Under the pieces are notes generated by a model that did no database searches, was not told where the DNA came from, and saw only the letters and a program-made list of their open reading frames with translations. Shown in pieces: positions 25,521-33,660 of a stretch of DNA of 42,823 nt; position 1 is the stretch's first letter, and every line of letters starts with the position of its first letter. The position numbers were made by a program, and so were the translations under genes. Source of the DNA: Methanosarcina sp. UBA5 (GTDB taxonomy: Archaea; Halobacteriota; Methanosarcinia; Methanosarcinales; Methanosarcinaceae); NCBI RefSeq assembly GCF_002505485.1, contig NZ_DAVG01000066.1, forward strand, positions 1-42,823. Direction: 5' to 3'.

Positions 25521-26570
25521 TCACGCTCCCAGGTAAAGTCCGAGCCCCACTGCCCAGACAAGGTTCAAAAGGGCAAGCGGAAACATCTTCTTCCAGCTCA
25601 GGTCGACAACCTGATCGATCCTGAATCTCGGAACAGCCCACCTGAGCCCTACAATTACCATAAGTACGAAGATAGTTTTTATAAGCAGGAAACCTGTAGG
25701 GGCAATAAGGCCAAGCACCGAATTGTTTGCAATAAAACCTGGTACATTCCAGCCGCCAAGGAAAAGGAGGGCTACGAGGAAAGAACCAAGCACCATATGC
25801 ATATATTCGGCAAAGAAACCGAGCCCGAAACGCATTCCACTGTATTCCGTAATCCAGCCTGCTATGATTTCTTCTTCGGATTCGTTCTGGTCAAAGGGAA
25901 GCCTTCCCATATCAGCCATAAGGGATACGAAAAATACAAAGCAACCAAGGGGCTGGAGGAAAATATTCCAGTGCAGGCCCTGAGCACTCGTAATATCTAC
26001 TATGTTAAGGGAGCCTGTCATGACAGCTACACTTATGATTGAGATTCCGAGAGGCACTTCATACCCTACCATCCTGGCGAAGTTTCGGAAAGCCCCGAGC
26101 AGGGAATATTTACTATTCGAGCCGTAACCCACCATGAAAATCCCAAAAATGGATAATGCAGATACTGCTTCGATGTAAAGTACGCTGATGTCCATCTCGG
26201 TGACTGCAAGCGGATATTCGACCCCATTAATAAAAACCGCACCCACGGGAAGGGCAACCAGCATAAGAAAAACAGAGCCTATCATGAAAATGTTAGCATT
26301 ATTAAAAAGTAAACTATCAGCATTCTGGGGTTTTATATCTTCTTTAGTAAAGAGTTTGATTGCATCGGCTACAAGCTGAAAAATCCCGTATTTTCCTACG
26401 CGGCAGGGGCCCACCCTTGACTGGATATCGGCAGAAAGCTTTCTCTCGACCCAGACCGCTCCCATTGCTGCGAGGAAGATAGCTCCAATCATAACAAGGC
26501 CAACTATTCCACGGACCCAGGGAATTAAAGGTGCTATATAATCAGGAATCACTACTGTCATAAGAATCAC
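25521..26570 (-). CDS. fpoH: F420H2 dehydrogenase membrane subunit FpoH
   Basis: The NuoH-like subunit, 349 residues with eight or nine membrane helices. It joins the hydrophilic arm to the membrane arm and forms part of the methanophenazine pocket. Family markers are VWVERKLSADIQSRVGPCRVG near the start, MVGYGSNSKYSLLGAFRN, and the acidic loop FDQNESEEEIIAGWITEYSG, which links the pocket to the proton path. The start overlaps fpoD by 4 bases. Confidence 0.96.
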   Translation of the reverse strand: MILMTVVIPDYIAPLIPWVRGIVGLVMIGAIFLAAMGAVWVERKLSADIQSRVGPCRVGKYGIFQLVADAIKLFTKEDIKPQNADSLLFNNANIFMIGSVFLMLVALPVGAVFINGVEYPLAVTEMDISVLYIEAVSALSIFGIFMVGYGSNSKYSLLGAFRNFARMVGYEVPLGISIISVAVMTGSLNIVDITSAQGLHWNIFLQPLGCFVFFVSLMADMGRLPFDQNESEEEIIAGWITEYSGMRFGLGFFAEYMHMVLGSFLVALLFLGGWNVPGFIANNSVLGLIAPTGFLLIKTIFVLMVIVGLRWAVPRFRIDQVVDLSWKKMFPLALLNLVWAVGLGLYLGA

Positions 26571-27691
26571 CTGTCCGCCTCACTGGTACAGCCGTCCATG
26601 CTGCCCGAGATTGCTGCTACGTCTGCAACAGTAGTGCCTATGATAAGGGGAGGCAGTGCCTGCAGGGTGGGATAGTAAGGACCCCGGATTTTTACTCTAT
26701 ACGGTCTGTCTGAACCGTCGGATACCATGTACATCCCCATTTCTCCCCTGGGGTCTTCCACTCTATAGAAGACTTCTCCTGCTGGAACTCTCATTACAGG
26801 CGTTCTCCTGCCATATAGGGTATTTTCCGGAAAGAGAGGACCGTCCGGGATCTGGTCCAGGCACTGTTCCAGGATATAGATGCTTTCCCGAATCTCATTA
26901 AGCCTGACCTGGACTCTTGCAAAACAGTCTCCTGCGGTTTCGGTGCAGACCTTGAAATCCAGATCTTCGTAAACCAGGTAAGGCTCGTTTTTCCTGATGT
27001 CAAAAGGCACACCGGTTGCACGCAAAACAGGTCCTGAAACCCCGAGATCCTTTGCAGCATCTGCAGTCAGAACCCCGACTCCGACAGTACGTTCCCTGTA
27101 GATCCTGTCTGTGTGAAACATTTGCTCGAAGTTATCGATTTCTTTTTTGAGGCCTTTAAGGACAGGGAGGGTTTTTTCTTTAAATCCATCCGGAAGATCG
27201 TTGCGTACTCCTCCGAATTTCAGATAACTGTGAGTAACCCTTGCCCCTGTTACCATATCTATTAGGCTGAGAACTTCTTCTCTTTCCCTGATCGCGTACA
27301 TGAACATAGAGACAAAGCCGATAAATTCTGCAAATTCCCCTATACCCAGCAGGTGGCTCTGAATCCTTGTAAGTTCTTCAAGAATAACCCTGATATATTT
27401 AGACCTCTCAGGTGGTTCGATATCCAGTAATTTCTCAACACAGCCTACAAAACACTCTTCGTTTACAAGAGCTACAAGGTAGCAGATCCTGTCCACAATT
27501 GTGATTCCCTGGAGGTAAGTCCTGTTCTCCAGAATCTTTTCAATGCCTTTGTGAATGTAACCCAGTTCAATATCAGCATCAATAACTGTTTCCCCTTTTA
27601 ACCTCAGGTTTAGCCTGAAAGGTCCGGGCTGCATGGGATGCTGAGGGCCTAGGTGTATTATCATCTCATTTGGTTCAAGACGTTCTTCCAT
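26567..27691 (-). CDS. fpoD: F420H2 dehydrogenase subunit FpoD
   Basis: The NuoD-like (49-kDa, hydrogenase large-subunit-derived) protein, 374 residues, which shapes the reduction site for methanophenazine with FpoB. The N-terminus has the conserved beta-hairpin IIHLGPQHPMQPGPFRLNL, where the His of HPM corresponds to the quinone-site His of complex I. Later motifs are ELGYIHKGIEKI, ERFG-type region LLGIGEFAEFIGF and PRGEMGMYMVSDGS. No nickel-binding cysteine pairs remain. It lies 9 bases after fpoC and its end overlaps fpoH. Confidence 0.96.
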   Translation of the reverse strand: MEERLEPNEMIIHLGPQHPMQPGPFRLNLRLKGETVIDADIELGYIHKGIEKILENRTYLQGITIVDRICYLVALVNEECFVGCVEKLLDIEPPERSKYIRVILEELTRIQSHLLGIGEFAEFIGFVSMFMYAIREREEVLSLIDMVTGARVTHSYLKFGGVRNDLPDGFKEKTLPVLKGLKKEIDNFEQMFHTDRIYRERTVGVGVLTADAAKDLGVSGPVLRATGVPFDIRKNEPYLVYEDLDFKVCTETAGDCFARVQVRLNEIRESIYILEQCLDQIPDGPLFPENTLYGRRTPVMRVPAGEVFYRVEDPRGEMGMYMVSDGSDRPYRVKIRGPYYPTLQALPPLIIGTTVADVAAISGSMDGCTSEADR

Positions 27692-27700
27692 TTTTCACCC

Positions 27701-28177
27701 TCACACCAAATTTCTGGCTGTTTTATTCGGAAAGCCCTCGTAGTCTTTCCTGAGGGGCCATTCTCCAAGCATCTCTTCCGGAAGTATCAGTGGCTTCAGG
27801 TTCGGGTGGTTTTTGAACACAATCCCGTAGAGTTCGTAAGTTTCCCTTTCGTACCAGTTTGCATTCCAGTACACCGATACAATGGATTCGATCTCCGGAT
27901 TTTCCCTCGGAAGTATGGCTTTCAGCATCAAAACCACAGGATGATTGTATGAAGCGATATGATAGACGACCTCGAACTCATTCCTTTTTATGTAGTCCAC
28001 CCCGCAGACGACGCAGAGATGGTCAAATTGAAGGGAATCCTTAAGGTACTGGCAAACTTCTTTCACCTTCTCCTTATCCACGTATGCCCTGGCGCGGATT
28101 TTTGATTCGACGGCTGCTTCGGAAATTGCCTCAGGAAATGTACCTGTTAATGAATTGAAAATCTCTGTGACATCCAT
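27701..28177 (-). CDS. fpoC: F420H2 dehydrogenase subunit FpoC
   Basis: A 158-residue NuoC-like (30-kDa) protein, a structural part of the connecting arm. The family signature is in YWNANWYERETYELYGIVFKNHPNL followed by the C-terminal EWPLRKDYEGFP. It carries no metal motif. The ATG at 28177 is preceded by GGGGGAAAATT. It is separated from fpoB by about 100 bases holding tandem repeats, the longest gap in the operon. Confidence 0.95.
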   Translation of the reverse strand: MDVTEIFNSLTGTFPEAISEAAVESKIRARAYVDKEKVKEVCQYLKDSLQFDHLCVVCGVDYIKRNEFEVVYHIASYNHPVVLMLKAILPRENPEIESIVSVYWNANWYERETYELYGIVFKNHPNLKPLILPEEMLGEWPLRKDYEGFPNKTARNLV

Positions 28178-28228
28178 AATTTTCCCCCAAATAATTCTGA
28201 AATTTAATTCTGAGATTTCAGAAAAAAT

Positions 28229-28284
28229 CAGTAAGCTTAACTCAATAAGCTTAATTCAATAAGCTTAATTCAACAACCTTAATA
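28229..28284. repeat. 14-bp tandem repeat between fpoB and fpoC
   Basis: Four units of 14 bases start at 28229, 28243, 28257 and 28271. The two middle ones are identical (caataagcttaatt); the outer two differ slightly. The last unit covers the fpoB stop codon. Each of the first three contains AAGCTT. Confidence 0.88.
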
Positions 28285-28833
28285 CTCCGTGCCAAGGTCT
28301 TTTTTGGCCTTTATTTTCTCCTGGAGTTCTACAAATCCCTGGAGCATGGCTTCGGGCCTTGGAGGACATCCTGGAACGAAAACATCGATTGGAAAGATTT
28401 CATCAATGTTCTGAACCGTGCTGTATGATTCATAGAATGGGCCGCCACTAATTGAACAATCTCCAATAGCAATGACCCACTTAGGAGAAGGCATCTGTTC
28501 CCAGAGCCTCTTCAAAGCAGGCAGGTATTTCTTTGTCACGTAACCGCTGATGAGCATAACATCGGCCTGCCTTGGGGAGTTTCTTGGAATTATCCCGAAA
28601 CGGTCAGTATCATAGTGGGCACAGCCCATAGCAATCATCTCTACCCCACAGCATCCCATAGGCTGGACCATGAACCACATTGAATTTTTCCTTCCCCAAT
28701 TGATAAGATCCTGAGCCTTAGTCTTCTTGAGGAAGTCACTGATCGCACTGGCGGTTGTTGTAATAACCCCAGGAATTTCTTCTACAGAGGTCTCATTTGG
28801 TGTACTCGTTTTTTTCCCCTTCACTTCACCCAC
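28279..28833 (-). CDS. fpoB: F420H2 dehydrogenase iron-sulfur subunit FpoB
   Basis: The NuoB-like subunit, 184 residues, holding the terminal [4Fe-4S] cluster (N2 equivalent) that donates electrons to methanophenazine. Cluster ligands are the tandem Cys61-Cys62 (GCCGVEMIAMG), Cys126 (GDCSISGGPF) and Cys156 (VPGCPPRPEA). The first 30 residues are a polar extension. The start used is a GTG (28833) overlapping fpoA by 13 bases, and a second GTG three codons later is also possible. Confidence 0.95.
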   Translation of the reverse strand: MGEVKGKKTSTPNETSVEEIPGVITTTASAISDFLKKTKAQDLINWGRKNSMWFMVQPMGCCGVEMIAMGCAHYDTDRFGIIPRNSPRQADVMLISGYVTKKYLPALKRLWEQMPSPKWVIAIGDCSISGGPFYESYSTVQNIDEIFPIDVFVPGCPPRPEAMLQGFVELQEKIKAKKDLGTEY

Positions 28834-29195
28834 GTAAGGGCCCCCTTCTTCCAGAGATAAATGTATCCAAAGAGTAGTATAAAGATAAAGGCAAACATCT
28901 CAACTAATGCGATTGAGGTAATCCCATGTCCCTTATAGACTGTAGTCCAGGGGTAAAGGAAAAGCACCTCTACATCAAAGAGCACAAAAGCGATAGCATA
29001 AAGATAATACTCAACATTGAACTGGATCCTTGCAGTTCCTGTGGGAACCGAACCTGATTCATATGTCGTGTATTTGCCGGCTGCCTTGCTTCTCGGGCTC
29101 AGTTGCTTTACCATAAACATTGTCATTGGAGGCATAACGAGTGCCACGACAAGGAATATTGCAACTGGTATGTAGCTATCAATTATTCCAGACAT
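28821..29195 (-). CDS. fpoA: F420H2 dehydrogenase membrane subunit FpoA
   Basis: The first gene of the operon; a 124-residue NuoA-like protein with three membrane helices. The loop TTYESGSVPTGTARIQFNVEYYL, with its conserved Glu-Ser-Gly, is the family hallmark, and VLFDVEVLFLYPW marks the second helix with its acidic residues. The ATG at 29195 is preceded by AGGTGATATGA, an excellent ribosome site. The electron-input subunit FpoF is not in this window; in Methanosarcina it is encoded elsewhere. Confidence 0.95.
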   Translation of the reverse strand: MSGIIDSYIPVAIFLVVALVMPPMTMFMVKQLSPRSKAAGKYTTYESGSVPTGTARIQFNVEYYLYAIAFVLFDVEVLFLYPWTTVYKGHGITSIALVEMFAFIFILLFGYIYLWKKGALTWVK

Positions 29196-29975
29196 TCATA
29201 TCACCTATTAAGTGCAGCAACCTGAATTGCAGCATTACATGACATGGATTGTGGGTTTTTGGACAAAAAATTGCATCCGAACATCCGGGTGGTTTAAGGG
29301 AAATGGCTTTCGGTCCAGACACAGGTCCCTTTGGAAATGCCTGAATCCACGGGTCCTTAATTTCAATAAAAGGGCCCCTGTATACAGACGCTTGCTTCCG
29401 GGCTCTGAAAATTTAGATTCCTTTGCCCGGGATTATATAATAAATTGTCAGAAGTGCAGGAGAGCTCCTGCTTCAAGCAGCATAGATTCAATTGAGTGAA
29501 ACTAGTATGATTAATAGTTAAGATTAGTTAGCCCCACCAATTAATAAGGAGTTATTTATAGTTATTTGCTAGATATTTAATATTATATAAATATATAGTT
29601 TAAATAATTAAAAAACATTTTCTTGAAATATAGATATGTCTAAAAAATCAGAGTAAAACCATTAGTCCGTTTACGAAATTAAATCTAAATCATAACAGGT
29701 TATTATCCTGAGATTACTGAATATAACAATAATATAACTTATGATATATATAATTAATTTTCAATAAGTACAAATAATTATATATAGACATTAATTGTTT
29801 CAGATTTAATAAAAAGTTTGCATATATAATATAAATAATCGTGATTAATTTAGAATAAAAAGGTTTTCAGGCAGCTGTTAAAAATAAAAAAAATAAAGGA
29901 CTGAGAATCCTGAGAATACACTGTACCAATACATTATAATAAGTCTTTTCATGATAGAAAAACTGGTGGAATCGC
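29196..29975. other. fpo leader and divergent promoter region
   Basis: From 29196 to about 29490 base composition is mixed and could form the fpo mRNA leader. It contains an inverted repeat at 29457-29472 (gcaggag / ctcctgc). From 29500 to 29960 it is extremely AT-rich, with many TATA-like stretches, and should hold promoters for the rightward ferredoxin-CrtI-cof genes. The one longish plus-strand frame in the first part does not look like a protein. Confidence 0.45.
29432..29445 (-). promoter_or_regulatory. Candidate TATA box for the fpo operon
   Basis: On the minus strand this reads ATTTATTATATAAT, a good archaeal TATA element in otherwise GC-richer sequence. Transcription would start about 25 bases downstream, near 29410, leaving an untranslated leader of some 215 bases before fpoA. 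This is inference from sequence only. Confidence 0.4.
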
Positions 29976-30137
29976 ATGAAGATTAATGATAACTGTGTAG
30001 GGTGCGGCCAGTGTGCTTCTTTTTGCAAAAAAGGAGCAATAGAGGTAAAAGGAAAGGCACTAGCTACTGACGCCTGCGTAGACTGCGGAGTCTGTGTTCT
30101 CTACTGCCCTGTTAAGGCCATAGAGGTGCTGGCGTGA
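29976..30137 (+). CDS. Small 2[4Fe-4S] ferredoxin paired with CrtI-like protein
   Basis: A 53-residue protein encoding two four-Cys motifs, CVGCGQCASFCKKG and CVDCGVCVLYCPVK, so it carries two [4Fe-4S] clusters. The ATG at 29976 has GGTGGA about 7 bases before it. The stop overlaps the GTG start of the flavoprotein gene (GTGA), indicating coupled translation and suggesting that the ferredoxin delivers electrons to that enzyme. The layout copies the ferredoxin-GGR pair at 41293-42689. The first motif ends FCKKG rather than the usual CP. Confidence 0.9.
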   Translation: MKINDNCVGCGQCASFCKKGAIEVKGKALATDACVDCGVCVLYCPVKAIEVLA

Positions 30138-31411
30138 AAGCGGTTGTAATTGGTGCGGGACTTGGAGGGCTCTTAAGTGCGGCCAGGCTCTCAAAGGCAG
30201 GATGCCAGGTAGACATTTTTGAAAGGCTTCCCATCACAGGAGGAAGGTTTACAAACCTCAGTTACAAAGGATTCCAGCTTTCGAGCGGAGCTTTCCATAT
30301 TCTTCCTCATGGACCTGCAGGTCCTCTAGCTCAGTTTCTCAACGAAGTCGGAGCCGATGTAAAGATTGTGAGGTCAGATATTATAACCGTGCGCGTGCCT
30401 CTGAAAAAAGGCAGCCAGGATTATGAGAAAGGCTTCAAAGATATTCCGTTTAACGATTTTTCCACACTTCTCTCGCATAAAGACCGCCTGAAGATTGCCT
30501 TTCTTATAGTAAGTACGCGAAAGAACCGCCCTTCAGGAAGCACTTTGCAAACATGGATCAGATCACAATTTAAGGATGAGTGGCTTGTGAGATTTGCCGA
30601 TGCTTTCTGCGGTTGGGCATTGAGCCTTAAAAGTGACGAAGTTCCTGTGGAAGAAATTTTCGAGATAATTGAAAACATGTACAGATTCGGTGGCCCAGGC
30701 GTTCCCATAGGCGGATGCAAAGGAGTAATTGATGCTCTGGAAAGTGTGATTGCTGAAAACGGCGGAAAAATTCATACTGAAACCGAGGTTTCAAAAATCC
30801 TTGTGGAGAACGGAAAAGCCGCAGGTGTACTTGTTGGCGCGGAGGCTCATAAAGCAAATCTGGTCATCAGCAATTTGGGACATGCCGCAACGGCATGCCT
30901 TTGCGCGGAGGCTCTGTCAGGAGAAAAAGATTCTGGATACCTCAGAAGACTTGAAACCCTGAAGCCTTCTGCCGGCATAAAGATTTGTCTTGCTGCGGAC
31001 GAGCCGCTTGTGGGGCATTCGGGTATCCTTCTAACCCCATATGCAAAAAGGGTAAATGGGATAAATGAGGTTACGCAGGTCGATCCGAGACTAGCTCCAC
31101 CTGGCAAGCATCTTACAATGTCCCATCAGTACGTAGCCCCTGATAATGTGAAAAATCTTGAGTCTGAAATTGAACTGGGGCTTCAGGACCTTAAAGAAAT
31201 CTTTCCCGACAAAAAATACGAAACTCTACTCATCCAGTCATATCACGACAGCTGGCCAGTAAACAGGGCAGCCTCAGGTATGGACCCCGGTAATGAGACT
31301 CCTATTCCCGGACTTTATGTCGTCGGGGATGGAGCCAAAGGCAAAGGGGGCATCGAAGTCGAAGGCGTAGCTCTTGGTGTAGCTGCAACTATGAAGAAAA
31401 TCCTAGGCTGA
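30134..31411 (+). CDS. CrtI/phytoene-desaturase-like FAD oxidoreductase
   Basis: A 425-residue flavoprotein. It begins with a Rossmann motif GAGLGGLLSAARL (7-19), an acidic ribose-binding end FERLPITGGRF, and ends with the family C-terminal FAD motif LYVVGDGAKGKGGIEVEGVALG. These define the CrtI / COG1233 family, whose members desaturate, hydrate or isomerise long isoprenoids; it is shorter than CrtI (about 490). Methanosarcina makes no carotenoids that I know of, but a related CrtI homologue in M. acetivorans makes hydroxyarchaeol. The GTG start overlaps the ferredoxin gene. Likely substrate is a membrane isoprenoid, identity unknown. Confidence 0.85.
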   Translation: MKAVVIGAGLGGLLSAARLSKAGCQVDIFERLPITGGRFTNLSYKGFQLSSGAFHILPHGPAGPLAQFLNEVGADVKIVRSDIITVRVPLKKGSQDYEKGFKDIPFNDFSTLLSHKDRLKIAFLIVSTRKNRPSGSTLQTWIRSQFKDEWLVRFADAFCGWALSLKSDEVPVEEIFEIIENMYRFGGPGVPIGGCKGVIDALESVIAENGGKIHTETEVSKILVENGKAAGVLVGAEAHKANLVISNLGHAATACLCAEALSGEKDSGYLRRLETLKPSAGIKICLAADEPLVGHSGILLTPYAKRVNGINEVTQVDPRLAPPGKHLTMSHQYVAPDNVKNLESEIELGLQDLKEIFPDKKYETLLIQSYHDSWPVNRAASGMDPGNETPIPGLYVVGDGAKGKGGIEVEGVALGVAATMKKILG

Positions 31412-31445
31412 AATTCTAGAAAACAAACCCAGCAGGTGTTTTATC

Positions 31446-32447
31446 ATTCCACCGAAAAATCCCAATTTTGTAACATATTCGAAAAACGTTTTCATTCCTG
31501 TAACCAATATTTGCAGGAATCGCTGCGGTTACTGCGGCTTTCGGCGGGAGCCCGGACAACCGGGTGCCAGGCTCATGAAGCCCGGAGAAGTTCTTCCTGT
31601 ACTTGAAAACGGGGTAAAGGCAGGGTGTACCGAAGCCCTTTTCACCTTCGGGGAGTATGCAGAGGAGGTTTCGGAGTATAGGAAGTGGCTTAAAGAACTT
31701 GGTTATTCTTCCACTATTGAATACCTTCTTTTACTCTGTGAAGCTGCAATCGATAGTGGAATCCTTCCTCATACGAATGCGGGAATTATGACGCGCTCGG
31801 AGCTGAAGGCTTTAAAGCCTTTGAATGCAAGCATGGGGCTGATGCTTGAGAGCACGGCAAGCCTGGACGCCCATAAGGACTGTCCCGGTAAACTTCCCGA
31901 ACTCAGGCTTAATACCATCCGGGAAGCAGGAAAACTCCAGATTCCCTATACTACCGGTCTCCTTGTAGGAATTGGAGAGAAAAGGGGAGATAGAATAGAG
32001 TCACTCGAGGCTGTTGCAGCTCTCCACAGAGAATACGGGCACATCCAGGAGGTTATTATCCAGAATTTTGCCCCAAAGCCTGGAACGCCCATGGAAAACC
32101 TTTCTGCACCCTCAATAGAAGAAATGATTGATACTATCTGCCTGGCCAGGCAGATTCTTCCACCTGACGTTGCAGTGCAGGTTGCCCCAAACCTTATAGA
32201 CCCAAAGGCCCTTATCGCAAAAGGGGTGACTGACCTGGGAGGTATATCCCCATTGACAATTGACTGGATCAACCCCGAAGCCGAATGGCCGGATGTAAAA
32301 GACCTGCAGGGTAAACTGAAGCCTATTTTGCTCAGGGAACGCCTGCCAATTTACCCTCAGTATGTAAGAAAAGGGTGGTACTCGGACCGGATAGGCGGAC
32401 TTATAGAACAACTCTCAGATAAGGAAGGCTACAGGAAAAAGCCCTGA
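31446..32447 (+). CDS. cofG: FO synthase subunit 1, CofG (non-standard start)
   Basis: One of two radical SAM enzymes that together make 7,8-didemethyl-8-hydroxy-5-deazariboflavin (FO), the chromophore of F420, from tyrosine and a flavin precursor. The radical SAM cluster motif CRNRCGYC lies at 31512-31535 and precedes the first in-frame ATG (31575). The homologous sequence runs back through FVTYSKNVFIPVTNIC to about 31443, where the frame is bounded by a TAG at 31404-31406. No ATG, GTG or TTG occurs in between. An AGGTG site (31434-31438) precedes ATC (31443) and ATT (31446); ATT with 7-base spacing is chosen here. A T-run frameshift is the alternative. Downstream cofH follows by 26 bases. 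Confidence 0.88.
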   Translation: MPPKNPNFVTYSKNVFIPVTNICRNRCGYCGFRREPGQPGARLMKPGEVLPVLENGVKAGCTEALFTFGEYAEEVSEYRKWLKELGYSSTIEYLLLLCEAAIDSGILPHTNAGIMTRSELKALKPLNASMGLMLESTASLDAHKDCPGKLPELRLNTIREAGKLQIPYTTGLLVGIGEKRGDRIESLEAVAALHREYGHIQEVIIQNFAPKPGTPMENLSAPSIEEMIDTICLARQILPPDVAVQVAPNLIDPKALIAKGVTDLGGISPLTIDWINPEAEWPDVKDLQGKLKPILLRERLPIYPQYVRKGWYSDRIGGLIEQLSDKEGYRKKP

Positions 32448-32473
32448 AAAGGGGTACGCGGAGAAATTATAAA

Positions 32474-33604
32474 ATGAACAAAAGGATTCCCGAAGATCTC
32501 ATAGAACGCGCATACCAGGGGAAGAGCACAAAAGAAGATGGGCTCCTGCTTCTAGAGGTACATCTTTTTGAACTCTTCAGGTTTGCGGATGAACTCCGCT
32601 CCCTTACGGCAGGAGATACAGTTACTTACGTAGTGAACAGGAATATTAATTTTACCAGCCGCTGTGTGGGTACCTGCGGATTCTGTGCATTCAGGACAAA
32701 CAATGGTAGAGTCCTCAGCATCGAAGAAATTATGGAAAAGGTTAGAGAAGCTGAAGTGGCAAAAGCCACTGAAGTTTGTATCCAGGGAGGCCTGCTCCCG
32801 GATGTGGGTATGGACTTTTACCAGGGAATTGTAGAAGCCATAAAAGCCGAATTTCCGGAAATGCATATTCATGCTTTTTCTCCTATGGAAGTTTACCACG
32901 CTTCTCGTATCAGTGGAATAAAGGTAAATGAAGCCCTTTCAAGGCTGAAGCGAAGCGGGCTTGATACAATGCCAGGAACTGCAGCCGAAATTCTCTCTGA
33001 CCGCGTGAGGAAAATTATCTGTCCTTCAAAACTCAGGACTGCGGAATGGATTGAAGTGGTCACACAGGCACATGCTGCAGGAATCCCTACTAATGCAACC
33101 ATGATGTACGGGCATGTCGAAACTCCAGAAGAAAGAATCAAGCATATCCTGACTATCAGAGAGATTCAGAAGGAAACTGGCGGAATTACCGAATTTGTTC
33201 CCCTGCCTTTTATGCCTTATAATAATACAATTGGAGAAAAAATGATTCGAGAGGGCAGGTACTCTACTCCTGGTCTCGAGGATCTGAAAATCTATGCTAT
33301 TTCACGTATCCTTCTTCACGAATACGTAGATAATATTCAGGCAAGCTGGATAAAATTGGGGAAGAAGCTGTCCCAGTTTGCTCTCCATTGCGGTGCAAAC
33401 GACCTTGGAGGCACACTTATGGAAGAAAGTATTTCCAGATTGGCAGGAGCCTCCAATGGAGAAAGCATTTCTGTTGAAGAGCTGGAATGGATGATCTACG
33501 GAGCCGGTAGGATACCAAAAGAAAGGACAACCCTTTACAGAGGAGCACATAAACTGGCTTCCAGGAATCCTGGAAGGATTACCGGGTGTGGAGCCTCAGA
33601 ATAA
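32474..33604 (+). CDS. cofH: FO synthase subunit 2, CofH (first copy)
   Basis: Radical SAM partner of CofG, 376 residues, which joins tyrosine to the diaminouracil intermediate. The cluster motif is Cys64-x3-Cys68-x2-Cys71 (CVGTCGFCAF). Family landmarks are VCIQGGLLPDVGMDFY, HAFSPMEVYHA, PGTAAEILSDRVRKIICP and NDLGGTLMEESI. The ATG has GGAG about 9 bases upstream. It is followed by a second, clearly similar gene, so the pair is a tandem duplication; both copies keep all cysteines. Confidence 0.94.
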   Translation: MNKRIPEDLIERAYQGKSTKEDGLLLLEVHLFELFRFADELRSLTAGDTVTYVVNRNINFTSRCVGTCGFCAFRTNNGRVLSIEEIMEKVREAEVAKATEVCIQGGLLPDVGMDFYQGIVEAIKAEFPEMHIHAFSPMEVYHASRISGIKVNEALSRLKRSGLDTMPGTAAEILSDRVRKIICPSKLRTAEWIEVVTQAHAAGIPTNATMMYGHVETPEERIKHILTIREIQKETGGITEFVPLPFMPYNNTIGEKMIREGRYSTPGLEDLKIYAISRILLHEYVDNIQASWIKLGKKLSQFALHCGANDLGGTLMEESISRLAGASNGESISVEELEWMIYGAGRIPKERTTLYRGAHKLASRNPGRITGCGASE

Positions 33605-33660
33605 GCCGGACAATCAAGTAACAGTCAGGGAAATTATGGAATTTTAAAAAGGATGATCGG

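Noticed and set aside
18943..29195. NADH dehydrogenase (complex I) rather than Fpo
   Set aside because: NuoE, F and G are absent, FpoO is present, FpoJ is split and cof genes are adjacent, all as in Methanosarcina fpo.
29212..29499. A 95-codon plus-strand frame in the fpo leader
   Set aside because: Composition is not protein-like, no ribosome site precedes it and it overlaps the likely leader and promoter of the fpo operon.
31404..31406. Pyrrolysine read-through extending cofG upstream
   Set aside because: Upstream of the TAG the frame runs into crtI in another frame and gives no CofG-like sequence; the conserved protein begins after it.
30134..31411. Carotenoid phytoene desaturase
   Set aside because: The fold family fits, but no phytoene synthase or carotenoid gene lies nearby and carotenoids are not expected here; kept as CrtI-like.
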